Below are positions 22,801 to 36,035 of a stretch of 48,055 bases of DNA, piece by piece. Positions within the stretch are counted from its first letter, which is position 1; each line of letters begins with the position of its first letter. The position numbers and the translations under genes were made by a program. The stretch lies in the NCBI RefSeq assembly GCF_000003605.2, contig NW_003148762.1, positions 1 to 48,055 of the forward strand, written 5' to 3'. The notes beneath the pieces were generated by a model. The model was not told the origin of the DNA. It did not search any database and worked only from the letters and a program-made list of their open reading frames with translations. The DNA comes from Saccoglossus kowalevskii (taxonomy: Eukaryota > Hemichordata > Enteropneusta > Harrimaniidae).

Positions 22801-25800
22801 CATTTGAAGCCTCCCATGTTAGCAGACTGTCATATGAGCCGGCTGTAAAATGAACAAACACACCCTGAGAATGTGAAAAGCTCTTGAAAATTCGGTGGAT
22901 TTGCGTGTATATTCCCCCCTAAGTCATTTCGTAAAGAACCCCGCAGTTAAATTTAGAACAAAAATATGTAAAAGTCTAAAAATACTATTTATGTTAGTAC
23001 ATTGTACCACTGCCCAGGCGCAAAGTGATTAACAAAGTGCATACAAAGTTGTGAAAATCCCGTGCAAAGTTGACAGATTTACATGGAAATGTTCCCTATG
23101 TTGTTACATTATCAAGACCAGTAGTTAAAAGTTTGCGAAAGTGAATAAATATATCATAAAAGGCCGATGGAATCTCGTAGTAGCCCTCGAAGGATGTAGA
23201 ATTTTGAAATATTTCCAAACATGAAATGGTCGCCAATTACAACAAATTTCAAATGTCTCTGATAGATGAGTGGTCAGGTGATACACCAGTTCCAAAAGTA
23301 AAGTTAAATCGGTCGAGGTTAGTACTTGCATGGGAGACTACCGGAGAAAAGCAGCCGGTTAGGTTTTTTTGCAGTCTGCATCTCTTTGGTTTAAGCTGTT
23401 GAAACAGCGTGCAAAGTTGTCCAAACCGATTTCAAAGTTGGTAGATTTGCGTGTTTATTTGATCTAAGTTGTTGTTATATCTAACCCTGCTGTTATAAAG
23501 TATGAAAAATCAATAAAATCCATTTGAAGCCTCCCATGTTTACAGACTGTCATATGAGCCGGCTGTAAAATGAACAAACACACCTGAGAATGTGAAAAGC
23601 TCTGAAAATTCGGTGGATTTGCGTGTATATTCCCCCTAAGTCATTTCGTAAAGAACCCCGCAGGTAAATTTAGAACAAAAATATGTAAAAGTCTAAAAAT
23701 ACTATTTATGTTAGTACATTGTACCACTGCCCAGGCGCAAAGTGATTAACAAAGTGCATACAAAGTTGTGAAAATCCCGTGCAAAGTTGACAGATTTACA
23801 TGGAAATGTCACCTATGTTGTTACATTATCGAGACCAGTAGTTAAAAGTTTGCGAAAGTGAATAAATATATCATAAAAGGCCGATGGAATCTCGTAGTGG
23901 CCCTCGAAGGATGTAGAATTTTGAAATATTTCCAAACATGAAATGGTCGCCAATTACAATAAATTTCAAATGTCTCTGACAGATGAGTGGTCAGGTGATA
24001 TACCAGTTCCAAAAGTAAAGTTAAATCGGTCGAGGTTAGTACTTGCATGGGAGACTACCGGAGAAAAGCAGCCGGTTAGGTTTTTTTTGCAGTCTGCATC
24101 TCTTTGGTCTAAGCTGTTGAAACAGCGTGCAAAGTTGTCCAAACCGATTTCAAAGTTGGTAGATTTGCGTGTTTATTTGATCTAAGTTGTTGTTATATCT
24201 AACCCTGCTGTTATAAAGTATGAAAAATGAATAAAATCCATTCGAAGCCTCCCATGTTTACAGACTGTCATATGAGCCGGCTGTAAAATGAACAAACACA
24301 CCCTGAGAATGTGAAAAGCTCTTGAAAATTCGGTGGATTTGCGTGTATATTCCCCCCTAAGTCATTTCGTAAAGAACCCCGCAGTTAAATTTAGAACACA
24401 AATATGTAAAAGTCTAAAAATACTATTTATGTTAGTACATTGTACCACTGCCCAGGCGCAAAGTGATTAACAAAGTGCATACAAAGTTGTGAAAATCCCG
24501 TGCAAAGTTGACAGATTTACATGGAAATGTTACCTATGTTGTTACATTATCGAGACCAGTAGTTAAAAGTTTGCGAAAGTGAATAAATATATCATAAAAG
24601 GCCGATGGAATCTCGTAGTGGCCCTCGAAGGATGTAGAATTTTGAAATATTTCCAAACATGAAATGGTCGCCAATTACAATAAATTTCAAATGTCTCTGA
24701 CAGATGAGTGGTCAGGTGATACACCAGTTCCAAAAGTAAAGTTAAATCGGTCGAGGTTAGTACTTGCATGGGAGACTACCAGAGAAAAGCACCCGGTGAG
24801 TTTTTTTTTTTGCAGTCTGCATCTCTTTGGTCTAAGCTGTTGAAACAGCGTGCAAAGTTGTCCAAACCGATTTCAAAGTTGGTAGATTTACGTGTTTATT
24901 TGATCTTAGTTGTTGTTATATCCAACCCTGCTGTTATAAAGTATGAAAAATGAATAAAATCCATTCGAAGCCTCCCATGTTAGCAGACTGTCATATGAGC
25001 CGGCTGTAAAATGAACAAACACACCCTGAGAATGTGAAAAGCTCTTGAAAATTCGGTGGATTTGCGTGTATATTCCCCCCTAAGTCATTTCGTAAAGAAC
25101 CCCGCAGTTAAATTTAGAACAAAAATATGTAAAAGTCTAAAAATACTATTTATGTTAGTACATTGTACCACTGCCCAGGCGCAAAGTGATTAACAAAGTG
25201 CATACAAAGTTGTGAAAATCCCGTGCAAAGTTGACAGATTTACATGGAAATGTTACCTATGTTGTTACATTATCGAGACCAGTAGTTAAAAGTTTGCGAA
25301 AGTGAATAAATATATCATAAAAGGCCGATGGAATCTCGTAGTGGCCCTCGAAGGATGTAGAATTTTGAAATATTTCCAAACATGAAATGGTCGCCAATTA
25401 CAATAAATTTCAAATGTCTCTGACAGATGAGTGGTCAGGTGATACACCAGTTCCAAAAGTAAAATTAACTCGGTCGAGGTTAGTACTTGCATGGGAGACT
25501 ACTGGAGAAAAGCAGCCGGTGAGCTTTTTTTTTGCAGTCTGCATCTCTTTGGTCTAAGCTGTTGAAACAGCGTGCAAAGTTGTCCAAACCGATTTCAAAT
25601 TTGGTAGATTTGCGTGTTTATTTGATCTAAGTTGTTGTTATATCTAACCCTGCTGTTATAAAGTATGAAAAATGAATAAAATCCATTCGAAGCCTCCCAT
25701 GTTAGCAGACTGTCATATGAGCCGGCTGTAAAATGAACAAACACACCCTGAGAATGTGAAAAGCTCTTGAAAATTCGGTGGATTTGCGTGTATATTCTCC

Positions 25801-28800
25801 CCTAAGTCATTTCGTAAAGAACCCCGCAGTTAAATTTAGAACAAAAATATGTAAAAGTCTAAAAATACTATTTATGTTAGTACATTGTACCACTGCCCAG
25901 GCGCAAAGTGATTAACAAAGTGCATACAAAGTTGTGAAAATCCCGTGCAAAGTTGACAGATTTACATGGAAATGTTACCTATGTTGTTACATTATCGAGA
26001 CCAGTAGTTAAAAGTTTGCGAAAGTGAATAAATATATCATAAAAGGCCGATGGAATCTCGTAGTGGCCCTCGAAGGATGTAGAATTTTGAAATATTTCCA
26101 AACATGAAATGGTCGCCAATTACAATAAATTTCAAATGTCTCTGACAGATGAGTGGTCAGGTGATACACCAGTTCCAAAATTAAAATTAACTCGGTCGAG
26201 GTTAGTACTTGCATGGGAGACTACCGGAGAAAAGCAGCCGGTGAGTTTTTTTTTTGCAGTCTGCATCTCTTTGGTCTAAGCTGTTGAAACAGCGTGCAAA
26301 GTTGTCCAAACCGATTTCAAATTTGGTAGATTTGCGTGTTTATTTGATCTAAGTTGTTGTTATATCTAACCCTGCTGTTATAAAGTATGAAAAATGAATA
26401 AAATCCATTCGAAGCCTCCCATGTTAGCAGACTGTCATATGAGCCGGCTGTAAAATGAACAAACACACCCTGAGAATGTGAAAAGCTCTTGAAAATTCGG
26501 TGGATTTGCGTGTATATTCCCCCCTAAGTCATTTCGTAAAGAACCCCGCAGTTAAATTTAGAACAAAAATATGTAAAAGTCTAAAAATACTATTTATGTT
26601 AGTACATTTTACCACTGCCCAGGCGCAAAGTGATTAACAAAGTGCATACAAAGTTGTGAAAATCCCGTGCAAAGTTGACAGATTTTCATGGAAATGTTAC
26701 CTATGTTGTTACATTATCGAGACCAGTAGTTAAAAGTTTGCGAAAGTGAATAAATATATCATAAAAGGCCGATGGAATCTCGTAGTGGCCCTCGAAGGAT
26801 GTAGAATTTTGAAATATTTCCAAACATGAAATGGTCGCCAATTACAATAAATTTCAAATGTCTCTGACAGATGAGTGGTCAGGTGATACACCAGTTCCAA
26901 AAGTAAAGTTAAATAGGTCGAGGTTAGTACTTGCATGGGAGACTACCGGAGAAAAGCAGCCGGTGAGTTTTTTTTTGGCAGTCTGCATCTCTTTGGTCTA
27001 AGCTGTTGAAACAGCGTGCAAAGTTGTCCAAACCGATTTCAAAGTTGGTAGATTTGCGTGTTTATTTGATCTAAGTTGTTGTTATATCTAACCCTGCTGT
27101 TATAAAGTATGAAAAATGAATAAAATCCATTCGAAGCCTCCCATGTTAGCAAACTGTCATATGAGCTGGCTGTAAAATGAATAACACACCCTGAGAATGT
27201 GAAAAGCTCTTGAAAATTCGGTGGATTTGCGTGTATATTCCCCCCTAAGTCATTTCGTAAGGAACCCCGCAGTTAAATTTAGAACAAAAATATGTAAAAG
27301 TCTAAAAATACTATTTATGTTAGTACATTGTACCACTGCCCAGGCGCAAAGTGATTAACAAAGTGCATACAAAGTTGTGAAAATCCCGTGCAAAGTTGAC
27401 AGATTTACATGGAAATGTTACCTATGTTGTTACATTATCGAGACCAGTAGTTAAAAGTTTGCGAAAGTGAATAAATATATCATAAAAGGCCGATGGAATC
27501 TCGTAGTGGCCCTCGAAGGATGTAGAATTTTGAAATATTTCCAAACATGAAACGGTCGCCAATTACAATAAATTTCTAATGTCTCTGACAGATGAGTGGT
27601 CAGGTGATACACCAGTTACAAAAGTAAAGTTAAATCGGTCGAGGTTAGTACTTGCATGGGAGACTACCGGAGAAAAGCAGCCAGTGAGTTTTTTTTTGCA
27701 GTCTGCATCTCTTTGGTCTAAGCTGTTGAAACAGCGTGCAAAGTTGTCCAAACCGATTTCAAAGTTGGTAGATTTGCGTGTTTATTTGATCTAAGTTGTT
27801 GTTATATCTAACCCTGCTGTTATAAAGTATGAAAAATGAATAAAATCCATTCGAAGCCTCCCATGTTAGCAGACTGCCATATGAGCCGGCTGTAAAATGA
27901 ACAAACACACCCTGAGAATGTGAAAAGCTCTTGAAAATTCGGTGGATTTGCGTGTATATTCCCCCCTAAGTCATTTCGTAAAGAACCCCGCAGTTAAATT
28001 TAGAACAAAAATATGTAAAAGTCTAAAAATACTATTTATGTTAGTACATTGTACCACTGCCCAGGCGCAAAGTGATTAACAAAGTGCATACAAAGTTGTG
28101 AAAATCCCGTGCAAAGTTGACAGATTTACATGGAAATGTTACCTATTTTGTTACATTATCGAGACCAGTAGTTAAAAGTTTGCGAAAGTGAATAAATATA
28201 TCATAAAAGGCCGATGGAATCTCGTAGTGGCCCTCGAAGGATGTAGAATTTTGAAATATTTCCAAACATGAAATGGTCGCCAATTACAATAAATTTCAAA
28301 TGTCTCTGACAGATGAGTGGTCAGGTGATAAACCAGTTCCAAAAGTAAAGTTAAATCGGTTGAGGTTAGTACTTGCATAGGAGACTACCGGAGAAAAGCA
28401 GCCGGTGAGGTTTTTTTTTTGCAGTCTGCATCTCTTTGGTCTAAGCTGTTGAAACAGCGTGCAAAGTTGTCCAAACCGCTTTCAAAGTTGGTAGATTTGC
28501 GTGTTTATTTGATCTAAGTTGTTGTTATATCTAACCCTGCTGTTATAAAGTATGAAAAATGAATAAAATCCATTCGAAGCCTCCCATGTTAGCAGACTGT
28601 CATATGAGCCGGCTGTAAAATAAACAAACACACCTTGAGAATGTGAACAGCTCTTGAAAATTCGGTGGATTTGCGTGTATATTCCTCCCTAAGTCATTTT
28701 GTAAGAACCCCGCAGTTAAATTTAGAACAAAAATATGTAAAAGTCTAAAAATACTATTTATGTTAGTACATTGTACCACTGCCCAGGCGCAAAGTGATTA

Positions 28801-29629
28801 ACAAAGTGCATACAAAGTTGTGAAAATCCCGTGCAAAGTTGACAGATTTACATGGAAATGTCACCTATGTTGTTACATTATCGAGACCAGTAGTTAAAAG
28901 TTTGCGAAAGTGAATAAATATATCATAAAAGGCCGATGGAATCTGGTAGTGGCCCTCGAAGGATGTAGAATTTTGAAATATTTCCAAACATGAAATGGTC
29001 GCCAATTACAATAAATTTCAAATGTCTCTGACAGATGAGTGGTCAGGTGATATACCAGTTCCAAAAGTAAAGTTAAATCGGTCGAGGTTAGTAATTGCAT
29101 GGGAGACTACCGGAGAAAAGCAGCCGGTTAGGTTTTTTTTGCAGTCTGCATCTCTTTGGTCTAAGCTGTTGAAACAGCGTGCAAAGTTGTCCAAACCGAT
29201 TTCAAAGTTGGTAGATTTGCGTGTTTATTTGATCTAAGTTGTTGTTATATCTAACCCTGCTGTTATAAAGTATGAAAAATGAATAAAATCCATTCGAAGC
29301 CTCCCATGTTAGCAGACTGTCATATGAGCCGGCTGTACAATGAACAAACACACCCTGAGAATGTGAAAAGCTCTTGAAAATTCGGTGGATTTGCGTGTAT
29401 ATTCACCCCTAAGTCATTTCGTAAAGAACCCCGCAGTTAAATTTAGAACAAAAATATGTAAAAGTCTAAAAATACTATTTATGTTAGTACATTGTACCAC
29501 TGCCCAGGCGCAAAGTGATTAACAAAGTGCATACAAAGTTGTGAAAATTCCGTGCAAAGTTGACAGATTTACATGGAAATGTTACCTATGTTGTTACATT
29601 ATCGAGACCAGTAGTTAAAAGTTTGCGAA

Positions 29630-29750
29630 AGTGAATAAAATATATCATAAAAGGCCGATGGAATCTAGTAGTGGCCCTCGAAAGGATGTAGAATTTTTGA
29701 AATATTTCCAAACATGAAAATGGTCGCCAATTACAAATAAATGTCAAATG
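29630..29750 (+). other. Indel cluster at an A-to-C switch
   Basis: Extra single bases: gaataaaatatatc, tcgaaaggatg, aatttttgaaat, catgaaaatgg and acaaataaatg. The C island starts here. Confidence 0.75.
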
Positions 29751-32110
29751 TCTATGATAGATGAGTGGTCAGGTTATACACCAGTTTCAAAAGTAAAGTT
29801 AAATCGGTCGAGGTTAAATACTTGCATGGGAGACTACAGGAGAAAAGCAGCCGGTGAGTTTTTATTTTTGCAGTCTGCATCTCTTTGGTCTAAGCTGTTG
29901 AAACAGCGTGCAAAGTTGTCCAAACCGATTTCAAAGTCGGTAGATTTGCGTGTTTATTTGATCTAAGTTGTTGTTATATCTAACCCTGCTGTTATAAAGT
30001 ATGAAAAATTAATAAAATCCATTCGAAGCCTTCCATGTTAGCAGATTGTCATATGAGCCGGCTGTAAAATGAACAAACACACCCTGAGAATGGGAAAAGC
30101 TCTTGAAAATTCGGTGGATTTGCGTGTATATTCCCCCGTAAGTCATTTCGTAAAGAACCCCGCAGTTAAATTTAGAACAAAAATATGTAAAATTCTAAAA
30201 ATACTATTTATGTTAGTACATTGTACCACTGCCCAGGCGCAAAGTGATTAACAAAGTGCATACAAAGTTGTGAAAATCCCGTGCAAAGTTGACAAATTTA
30301 CATGGAAATGTTACCTATGTTGTTACATTATCGAGGCAAGTAGTTAAAAGTTTGCGAAAGTGAATAAATATATCATAAAAGGCCGATGGAATCTCGTAGT
30401 GGCCCTCGAAGAATGTAGAATTTTGAAATATTTCCAAACATGAAATGGTCGCCAATTACAATAAATGTCAAATGTCTCTGATAGATGAGTGGTCAGGTTA
30501 TACACCAGTTTCAAAAGTAAAGTTAAATCGGTCGAGGTTAATACTTGCATGGGAGACTACCGGAGAAAAGCAGCCGGTGAGTTTTTATTTTTGCAGTCTG
30601 CATCTCTTTGGTCTAAGCTGTTGAAACAGCGGGCAAAGTTGTCCAAACCGATTTCAAAGTCGGTAGATTTGCGTGTTTATTTGATCTAAGTTGTTGTTAT
30701 ATCTAACCCTGCTGTTATAAAGTATGAAAAATTAATAAAATCCATTCGAAGCCTTCCATGTTAGCAGATTGTCATATGAGCCGGCTGTAAAATGAACAAA
30801 CACACCCCGAGAATGTGAAAAGTTCTTGAAAATTCGGTGGATTTGCGTGTATATTCCCCCCTAAGTCATTTCGTAAAGAACCCCGCAGTTAAATTTAGAA
30901 CAAAAATATGTAAACGTATAAAAATACTATTTATGTTAGTACATTGTACCACTACCCAGGCGCAAAGTGATTAACAAAGTGATTACAAAGTTGTGAAAAT
31001 CCCGTGCAAAGTTGACAGATTTACATGGAAATGTTACCTATGTTGTTACATTATCGAGACCAGTAGGTAAAATCTTGCGAAAGTGAATAAATATATCATA
31101 AAAGGCCGATGGAATCTCGTAGTGGCCCTCGAAGGATGTAGAATTTTGAAATATTTCCAAACATGAAATGGTCGCCAATTACAAAAAATTTCAAATGTCT
31201 CTGATAGATGAGTGGTCAGGTTATACACCAGTTTCAAAAGTAAAGTTAAATCGGTCGAGGTTAATACTTGCATGGGAGACTACCGGAGAAAAGTAGCCGG
31301 TGAGTTTTTATTTTTGCAGTCTGCATCTCTTTGGTCTAAGCTGTTGAAACAGCGTGCAAAGTTGTCCAAACCGATTTCAAAGTCGGTAGATTTGCGTGTT
31401 TATTTGATCTAAGTTGTTGTTATATCTAACCCTGCTGTTATAAAGTATGAAAAATTAATAAAATCCATTTGAAGCCTCCCATGTTAGCAGATTGTTATAT
31501 GAGCCAGCTGTAAAATGAACAAACACACCCCGAGAATGTGAAAAGTTCTTGAAAATTCGGTGGATTTGCGTGTATATTCCCCCCTAAGTCATTTCGTAAA
31601 GAACCCCGCAGTTAAATTTAGAACAAAAATATGTAAACGTATAAAAATACTATTTATGTTAGTACATTGTACCACTACCCAGGCGCAAAGTGATTAACAA
31701 AGTGATTACAAAGTTGTGAAAATCCCGTGCAAAGTTGACAGATTTACATGGAAATGTTACCTATGTTGTTACATTATCGAGACCAGTAGGTAAAATCTTG
31801 CGAAAGTGAATAAATATATCATAAAAGGCCGATGGAATCTCGTAGTGGCCCTCGAAGATGTAGAATTTTGAAATATTTCCAAACATGAAATGGTCGCCAA
31901 TTACATAAATTTCAAATGTCTCTGATAGATGAGTGGTCAGGTTATTACACCAGTTTCAAAGTAAGTTAAATCGGTCGAGGTTATACTTGCATGGGAGACT
32001 ACCGGAGAAAAGTAGCCGGGAGGTTTTATTTTTGCAGTCTGCATCTCTTGGTCTAGCTGTTGAAACAGCGTGCAAAGTTGTCCATACCGATTCAAAGTTG
32101 ATAGATTTGC
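29631..32110 (+). repeat. Subfamily C island (landmark copies 42-45)
   Basis: Copies at 29720, 30445, 31168 and 31890 carry ggttatacacc, agtttcaaaag, a T5-A-T5 tract before GCAG, and (first three) aaagtcgg. Spans after the first three have attaataaaatcc instead of tgaataaaatcc. Two successive spans share gtaaacgtataaaa and aaagtgattacaaag, so they are sister copies. Both ends of the island coincide with dense small indels. Copies at 31168 and 31890 have aagtagccgg, a stop in the plus-strand frame. Confidence 0.87.
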
Positions 32111-32115
32111 ATGTT
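31850..32115 (+). other. Deletion-rich cluster at the C-to-A switch
   Basis: Single-base losses dominate: ctcgaagatg, attacataaat, caaagtaagtt, gttatacttg, ccgggagg, ctcttggtctagc and ccgattcaaag, with one gain (ggttattacacc). The C island ends here. Confidence 0.75.
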
Positions 32116-33590
32116 TATTTGATATAAGTTGTTGTTATATCTAACCTTGCTGTTATAAAGTATCAAAAATGAATAAAATCCATTCGAAGCCTCCCATGTT
32201 AGCCGACTGTCATATGAGCCGGCTGTAAAATGAACAAACACACCCTGAGAATGTGAAAAGCTCTTGAAAATTCGGTGGATTTGCGTGTATATTCCCCCCT
32301 AAGTCATTTCGTAAAGAACCCCGCAGTTAAATTTAGAACAAAAATATGTAAAAGTCTAAAAATACTATTTATGTTAGTACATTGTACCACTGCCAAGGCG
32401 CAAAGTGATTAACAAAGTGCATACAAAGTTGTGAAAATCCCGTGCAAAGTTGACAGATTTACATGGAAATGTTACCTATGTTGTTACATTATCGAGACCA
32501 GTAGTTAAAAGTTTGTGAAAGTGAATAAATATATCATAAAAGGCCGATGGAATCTCGTAGTGGCCCTCGAAGGATGTAGAATTTTGAAATATTTCCAAAC
32601 ATGAAATGGTCGCCAATTACAATAAATTTCAAATGTCTCTGACAGATGAGTGGTCAGGTGATACACCAGTTCCAAAAGTAAAGTTAAATAGGTCGAGGTT
32701 AGTACTTGCATGGGAGACTACCGGAGAAAAGCAGCCGGTGAGTTTTTTTTTGGCAGTCTGCATCTCTTTGGTCTAAGCTGTTGAAACAGCGTGCAAAGTT
32801 GTCCAAACCGATTTCAAAGTTGGTAGATTTGCGTGTTTATTTGATCTAAGTTGTTGTTATATCTAACCCTGCTGTTATAAAGTATGAAAAATGAATAAAA
32901 TCCATTCGAAGCCTCCCATGTTAGCAGACTGTCATATGAGCCGGCTGTAAAATGAACAAACACACCATGAGAATATGAAAAGCTCTTGAAAATTCGGTGA
33001 ATTTGCGTGTATATTCCCCCCTAAGTCATTTCGTAAAGAACCCCGCAGTTAAATTTAGAACAAAAATATGTAAAAGTCTAAAAATACTATTTATGTTAGT
33101 ACATTGTACCACTGCCCAGGCGCAAAGTGATTAACAAAGTGCATACAAAGTTGTGAAAATCCCGTGCAAAGTTGACAGATTTACATGGAAATGTTACCTA
33201 TGTTGTTACATTATCGAGACCAGTAGTTAAAAGTTTGCGAAAGTGAATAAATATATCATAAAAGGCCGATGGAATCTCGTAGTGGCCCTCGAAGGATGTA
33301 GAATTTTGAAATATTTCCAAACATGAAATGGTCGCCAATTACAATAAATTTCAAATGTCTCTGACAGATGAGTGGTCAGGTGATACACCAGTTCCAAAAG
33401 TAAAGTTAAATCGGTCGAGGTTAGTACTTGCATGGGAGACTACCGGAGAAAACCAGCCGGTGAGTGTTTTTTTTTTTTGCAGTCTGCATCTCTTTGGTCT
33501 AAGCTGTTGAAACAGCTTGCAAAGTTGTCCAAACCGATTTCAAAGTTGGTAGATTTGCGTGTTTATTTGATCTAAGTTGTTGTTATATCT
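32111..33590 (+). repeat. Short subfamily A segment (landmark copies 46-47)
   Basis: Copies at 32606 and 33328 have ctgacagatg and gatttcaaagtt. The 32606 copy (aaataggtcg, ttggcag, then caccatgagaatatg and ggtgaatttgcg) resembles the copy at 15989. The 33328 copy has aaaccagcc and a long T tract and then passes into B-type sequence (gctattataaag, catttgaag) near 33590. No gene is seen here. Confidence 0.83.
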
Positions 33591-35900
33591 AACCCTGCTA
33601 TTATAAAGTATGAAAAATGAATAAAATCCATTTGAAGCCTCCCATGTTAGCAGACTGTCATATGAGCCGGCTGTAAAATGAACAAACACACCCTGAGAAT
33701 GTGAAAAGCTCTTGAAAATTCGGTGGATTTGCGTGTATATTCCCCCCTAAGTCATTTCCTAAAGAACTCCGCAGTTAAATTTAGAACAAAAATATGTAAA
33801 AGTCTAAAAATACTATTTATGTTAGTACATTGTACCACTACCCAAGCGCAAAGTGATTAACAAAGTGCATACAAAGGTGTGAAAATCCCGTGCAAAGTTG
33901 ACAGATTTACATGGAAATGTTACCTATGTTGTTACATTATCGAGACAAGTAGTTAAAAGTTTGCGAAAGTTAATAAATATATCATAAAAAGGCCGATGGA
34001 ATTTCGTAGTGGCCCTCGAAGGATGTAGAATTTTGAAATATTTCCAATCATGAAATGGTCGCCAATTACAATAAACTTCAAATGACTCTGATAGATGAGT
34101 GGTCAGGTGATACACCAGTTCCAAAAGTAAAGTTAAATCGGTCGAGGTTAGTACTTGCATGGGAGACTATCGGAGAAAAGCAGCCGGTGAGTTTTAGTTT
34201 TAGTTTTTGTTTTTGCAGTCTGCATCTCTTTGGTCTAAGCTGTTGAAACAGCGTGCAAAGTTGTCCAAACCGATTGCAGAGTTGGTAGATTTGCGTGTTT
34301 ATTTGATCTAAGTTGCTGTTTTATATAACCCTGCTGTTATAAAGTATGAAAAATGAATAAAATCCATTTGAAGCCTCCCATGTTAGCAGACTGTCATATG
34401 AGCCGGCTGTATAAAGGACAAACACACCCTGAGAATGTGAAAAGCTCTTGAAAATTCGGTGGATTAGCGTGTATATTCTCCCCTAAGTCATTTCGTATAG
34501 AACCCCGCAGTTAAATTTAGAACAAAAATATGTAAAAGTCTAAAAATACTATTTATGTTAGTACATTGTACCACTACCCAGGCGCAAAGTGATTAACAAA
34601 GTGCATACAAAGGTGTGAAAATCCCGTGCAAAGTTGACAGATTTACATGGAAATGTTACCTATGTTGTTACATTATCGAGACAAGTAGTTAAAAGTTTGC
34701 GAAAGTTAATAAATATATCATAAACGGCCGATGGAATATCGTAGTGGCCCTCGAAGGATGTAGAATTTTGAAATATATCCAATCATGAAATGGTCGCCAA
34801 TTACAATAAACTTCAAATGACTCTGATAGATGAGTGGTCAGGTGATACACCAGTTCCAAAAGTAAAGTTAAATGGTCGAGGTTAGTACTTGCATGGGAGA
34901 CTATCGGAGAAAAGCAGCTGGTGAGTGTTTGTTTTTGTTTTTGCAGTATGCATCTCTTTGTTCTAAGCTGTTGAAACAGCGTGAAAAGTTGTCCAAACCG
35001 ATTGCAAAGTTGGTAGGTTGCGTGTTTATTTGATCTAAGTTGCTGTTTTATCTAACCCTGCTGTTATAAAGTATGAAAAATGAATAAAATCCATTTGAAG
35101 CCTCCCATGTTAGCAGACTGTCATATGAGCCGGCTGTATAATGGACAAACACACCCTGAGAATGTGAAAAGCTCGTGAAAATTCGGTGGATTAGCGTGTA
35201 TATTCTCCCCTAAGTCATTTCGTATAGAACCCCGCAGTTAAATTTAGAACAAAAATATGTAAAAGTCTAAAAATACTATTTATGTTAGTACATTGTACCA
35301 CTATCCAGGCGCAAAGTGATTAACAAAGTGCATACAAAGGTGTGAAAATCCCGTGCAAAGTTGACAGATTTACATGGAAATGTTACCTATGTTGTTACAT
35401 TATTGAGACAAGTAGTTAAAAGTTTGCGAAAGTTAATAAATATATCATAAAAGGCCGATGGAATATCGTAGTGGCCCTCGAAGGATGTAGAATTTTGAAA
35501 TATTTCCAAACATGAAATGGTCGCCAATTACAATAAATTTCAAATGACTCTGATAGATGAGTGGTCAGCTGATACACCAGTTCCAAAAGTAAAGTTAAAT
35601 CGGTCGAGGTTAGTACTTGCACGGGAGACTATCGGAGAAAAGCAGCTGGTGAGTTTTTGTTTTTGTTTTTGCAGTATGCATCTCTTTGGTCTAAGCTGTT
35701 GAAACAGCGTGAAAAGTTGTCCAAACCGATTGCAAAGTTGGTAGATTTGCGTGTTTATTTGATCTAAGTTGTTGTTATATCTAACCCTGCTATTATAAAG
35801 TATGAAAAATGAATAAAATCCACTTGAAGCCTCCCATGTTAGCAGACTGTCATATGAGCCGGCTGTAAAATGAACAAACACACCCTGAGAATGTGAAAAG
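33591..35900 (+). repeat. Subfamily B segment (landmark copies 48-50)
   Basis: Copies at 34055 and 34790 share ccaatcatg and aaacttc with the copy at 12403. The spans before them carry gagacaagtag and gaaagttaataaat, also seen just before the copies at 2978 and 35517. The 34055 copy has the most elaborate tract (two TTTTAG-like units followed by TTTTTG units). The 34790 copy lacks one base in aaatggtcgagg, shifting the plus frame. No gene is seen here. Confidence 0.85.
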
Positions 35901-36035
35901 CTCTGAAAATTCGGTGGATTTACGTGTATATCCCCCTAAGTCATTTCGTAAAGAACCCCGCAGTTCAATTTAGAAAAAAATATGTAAAAGTCTAAAAATA
36001 CTATTTATGTAGTACATTGTTCGCTCTGCCCAGGC
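35895..36035 (+). other. Indel cluster at a B-to-A switch
   Basis: Changes include gctctgaaaatt, gtatatccccc, gttcaatttagaaaaaaat, ttatgtagtac and attgttcgctctgcc. B sequence lies before and A sequence after. Confidence 0.75.

Larger units (their letters stand above)
13501..29630 (+). repeat. Long subfamily A segment (landmark copies 20-41)
   Basis: This is the largest uniform block, 22 copies. Nearly all carry ctctgacagatgag, gatttcaaagtt and cattcgaagcc. Minor variants mark individual copies: acggtcgcc with ttctaatg (15270, 27552), gatataccag (16709, 23943, 28995), aaataggtcg (15989, 26831), aaaattaactcgg (19609, 25387, 26109) and cggttgagg (17438, 21056, 28273). The first two copies, 13861 and 14567, are short forms. 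Copies at 22504 and 28273 have in-frame stop codons in the plus-strand frame (gcatgagag, gcataggag). No gene is seen here. Confidence 0.9.
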
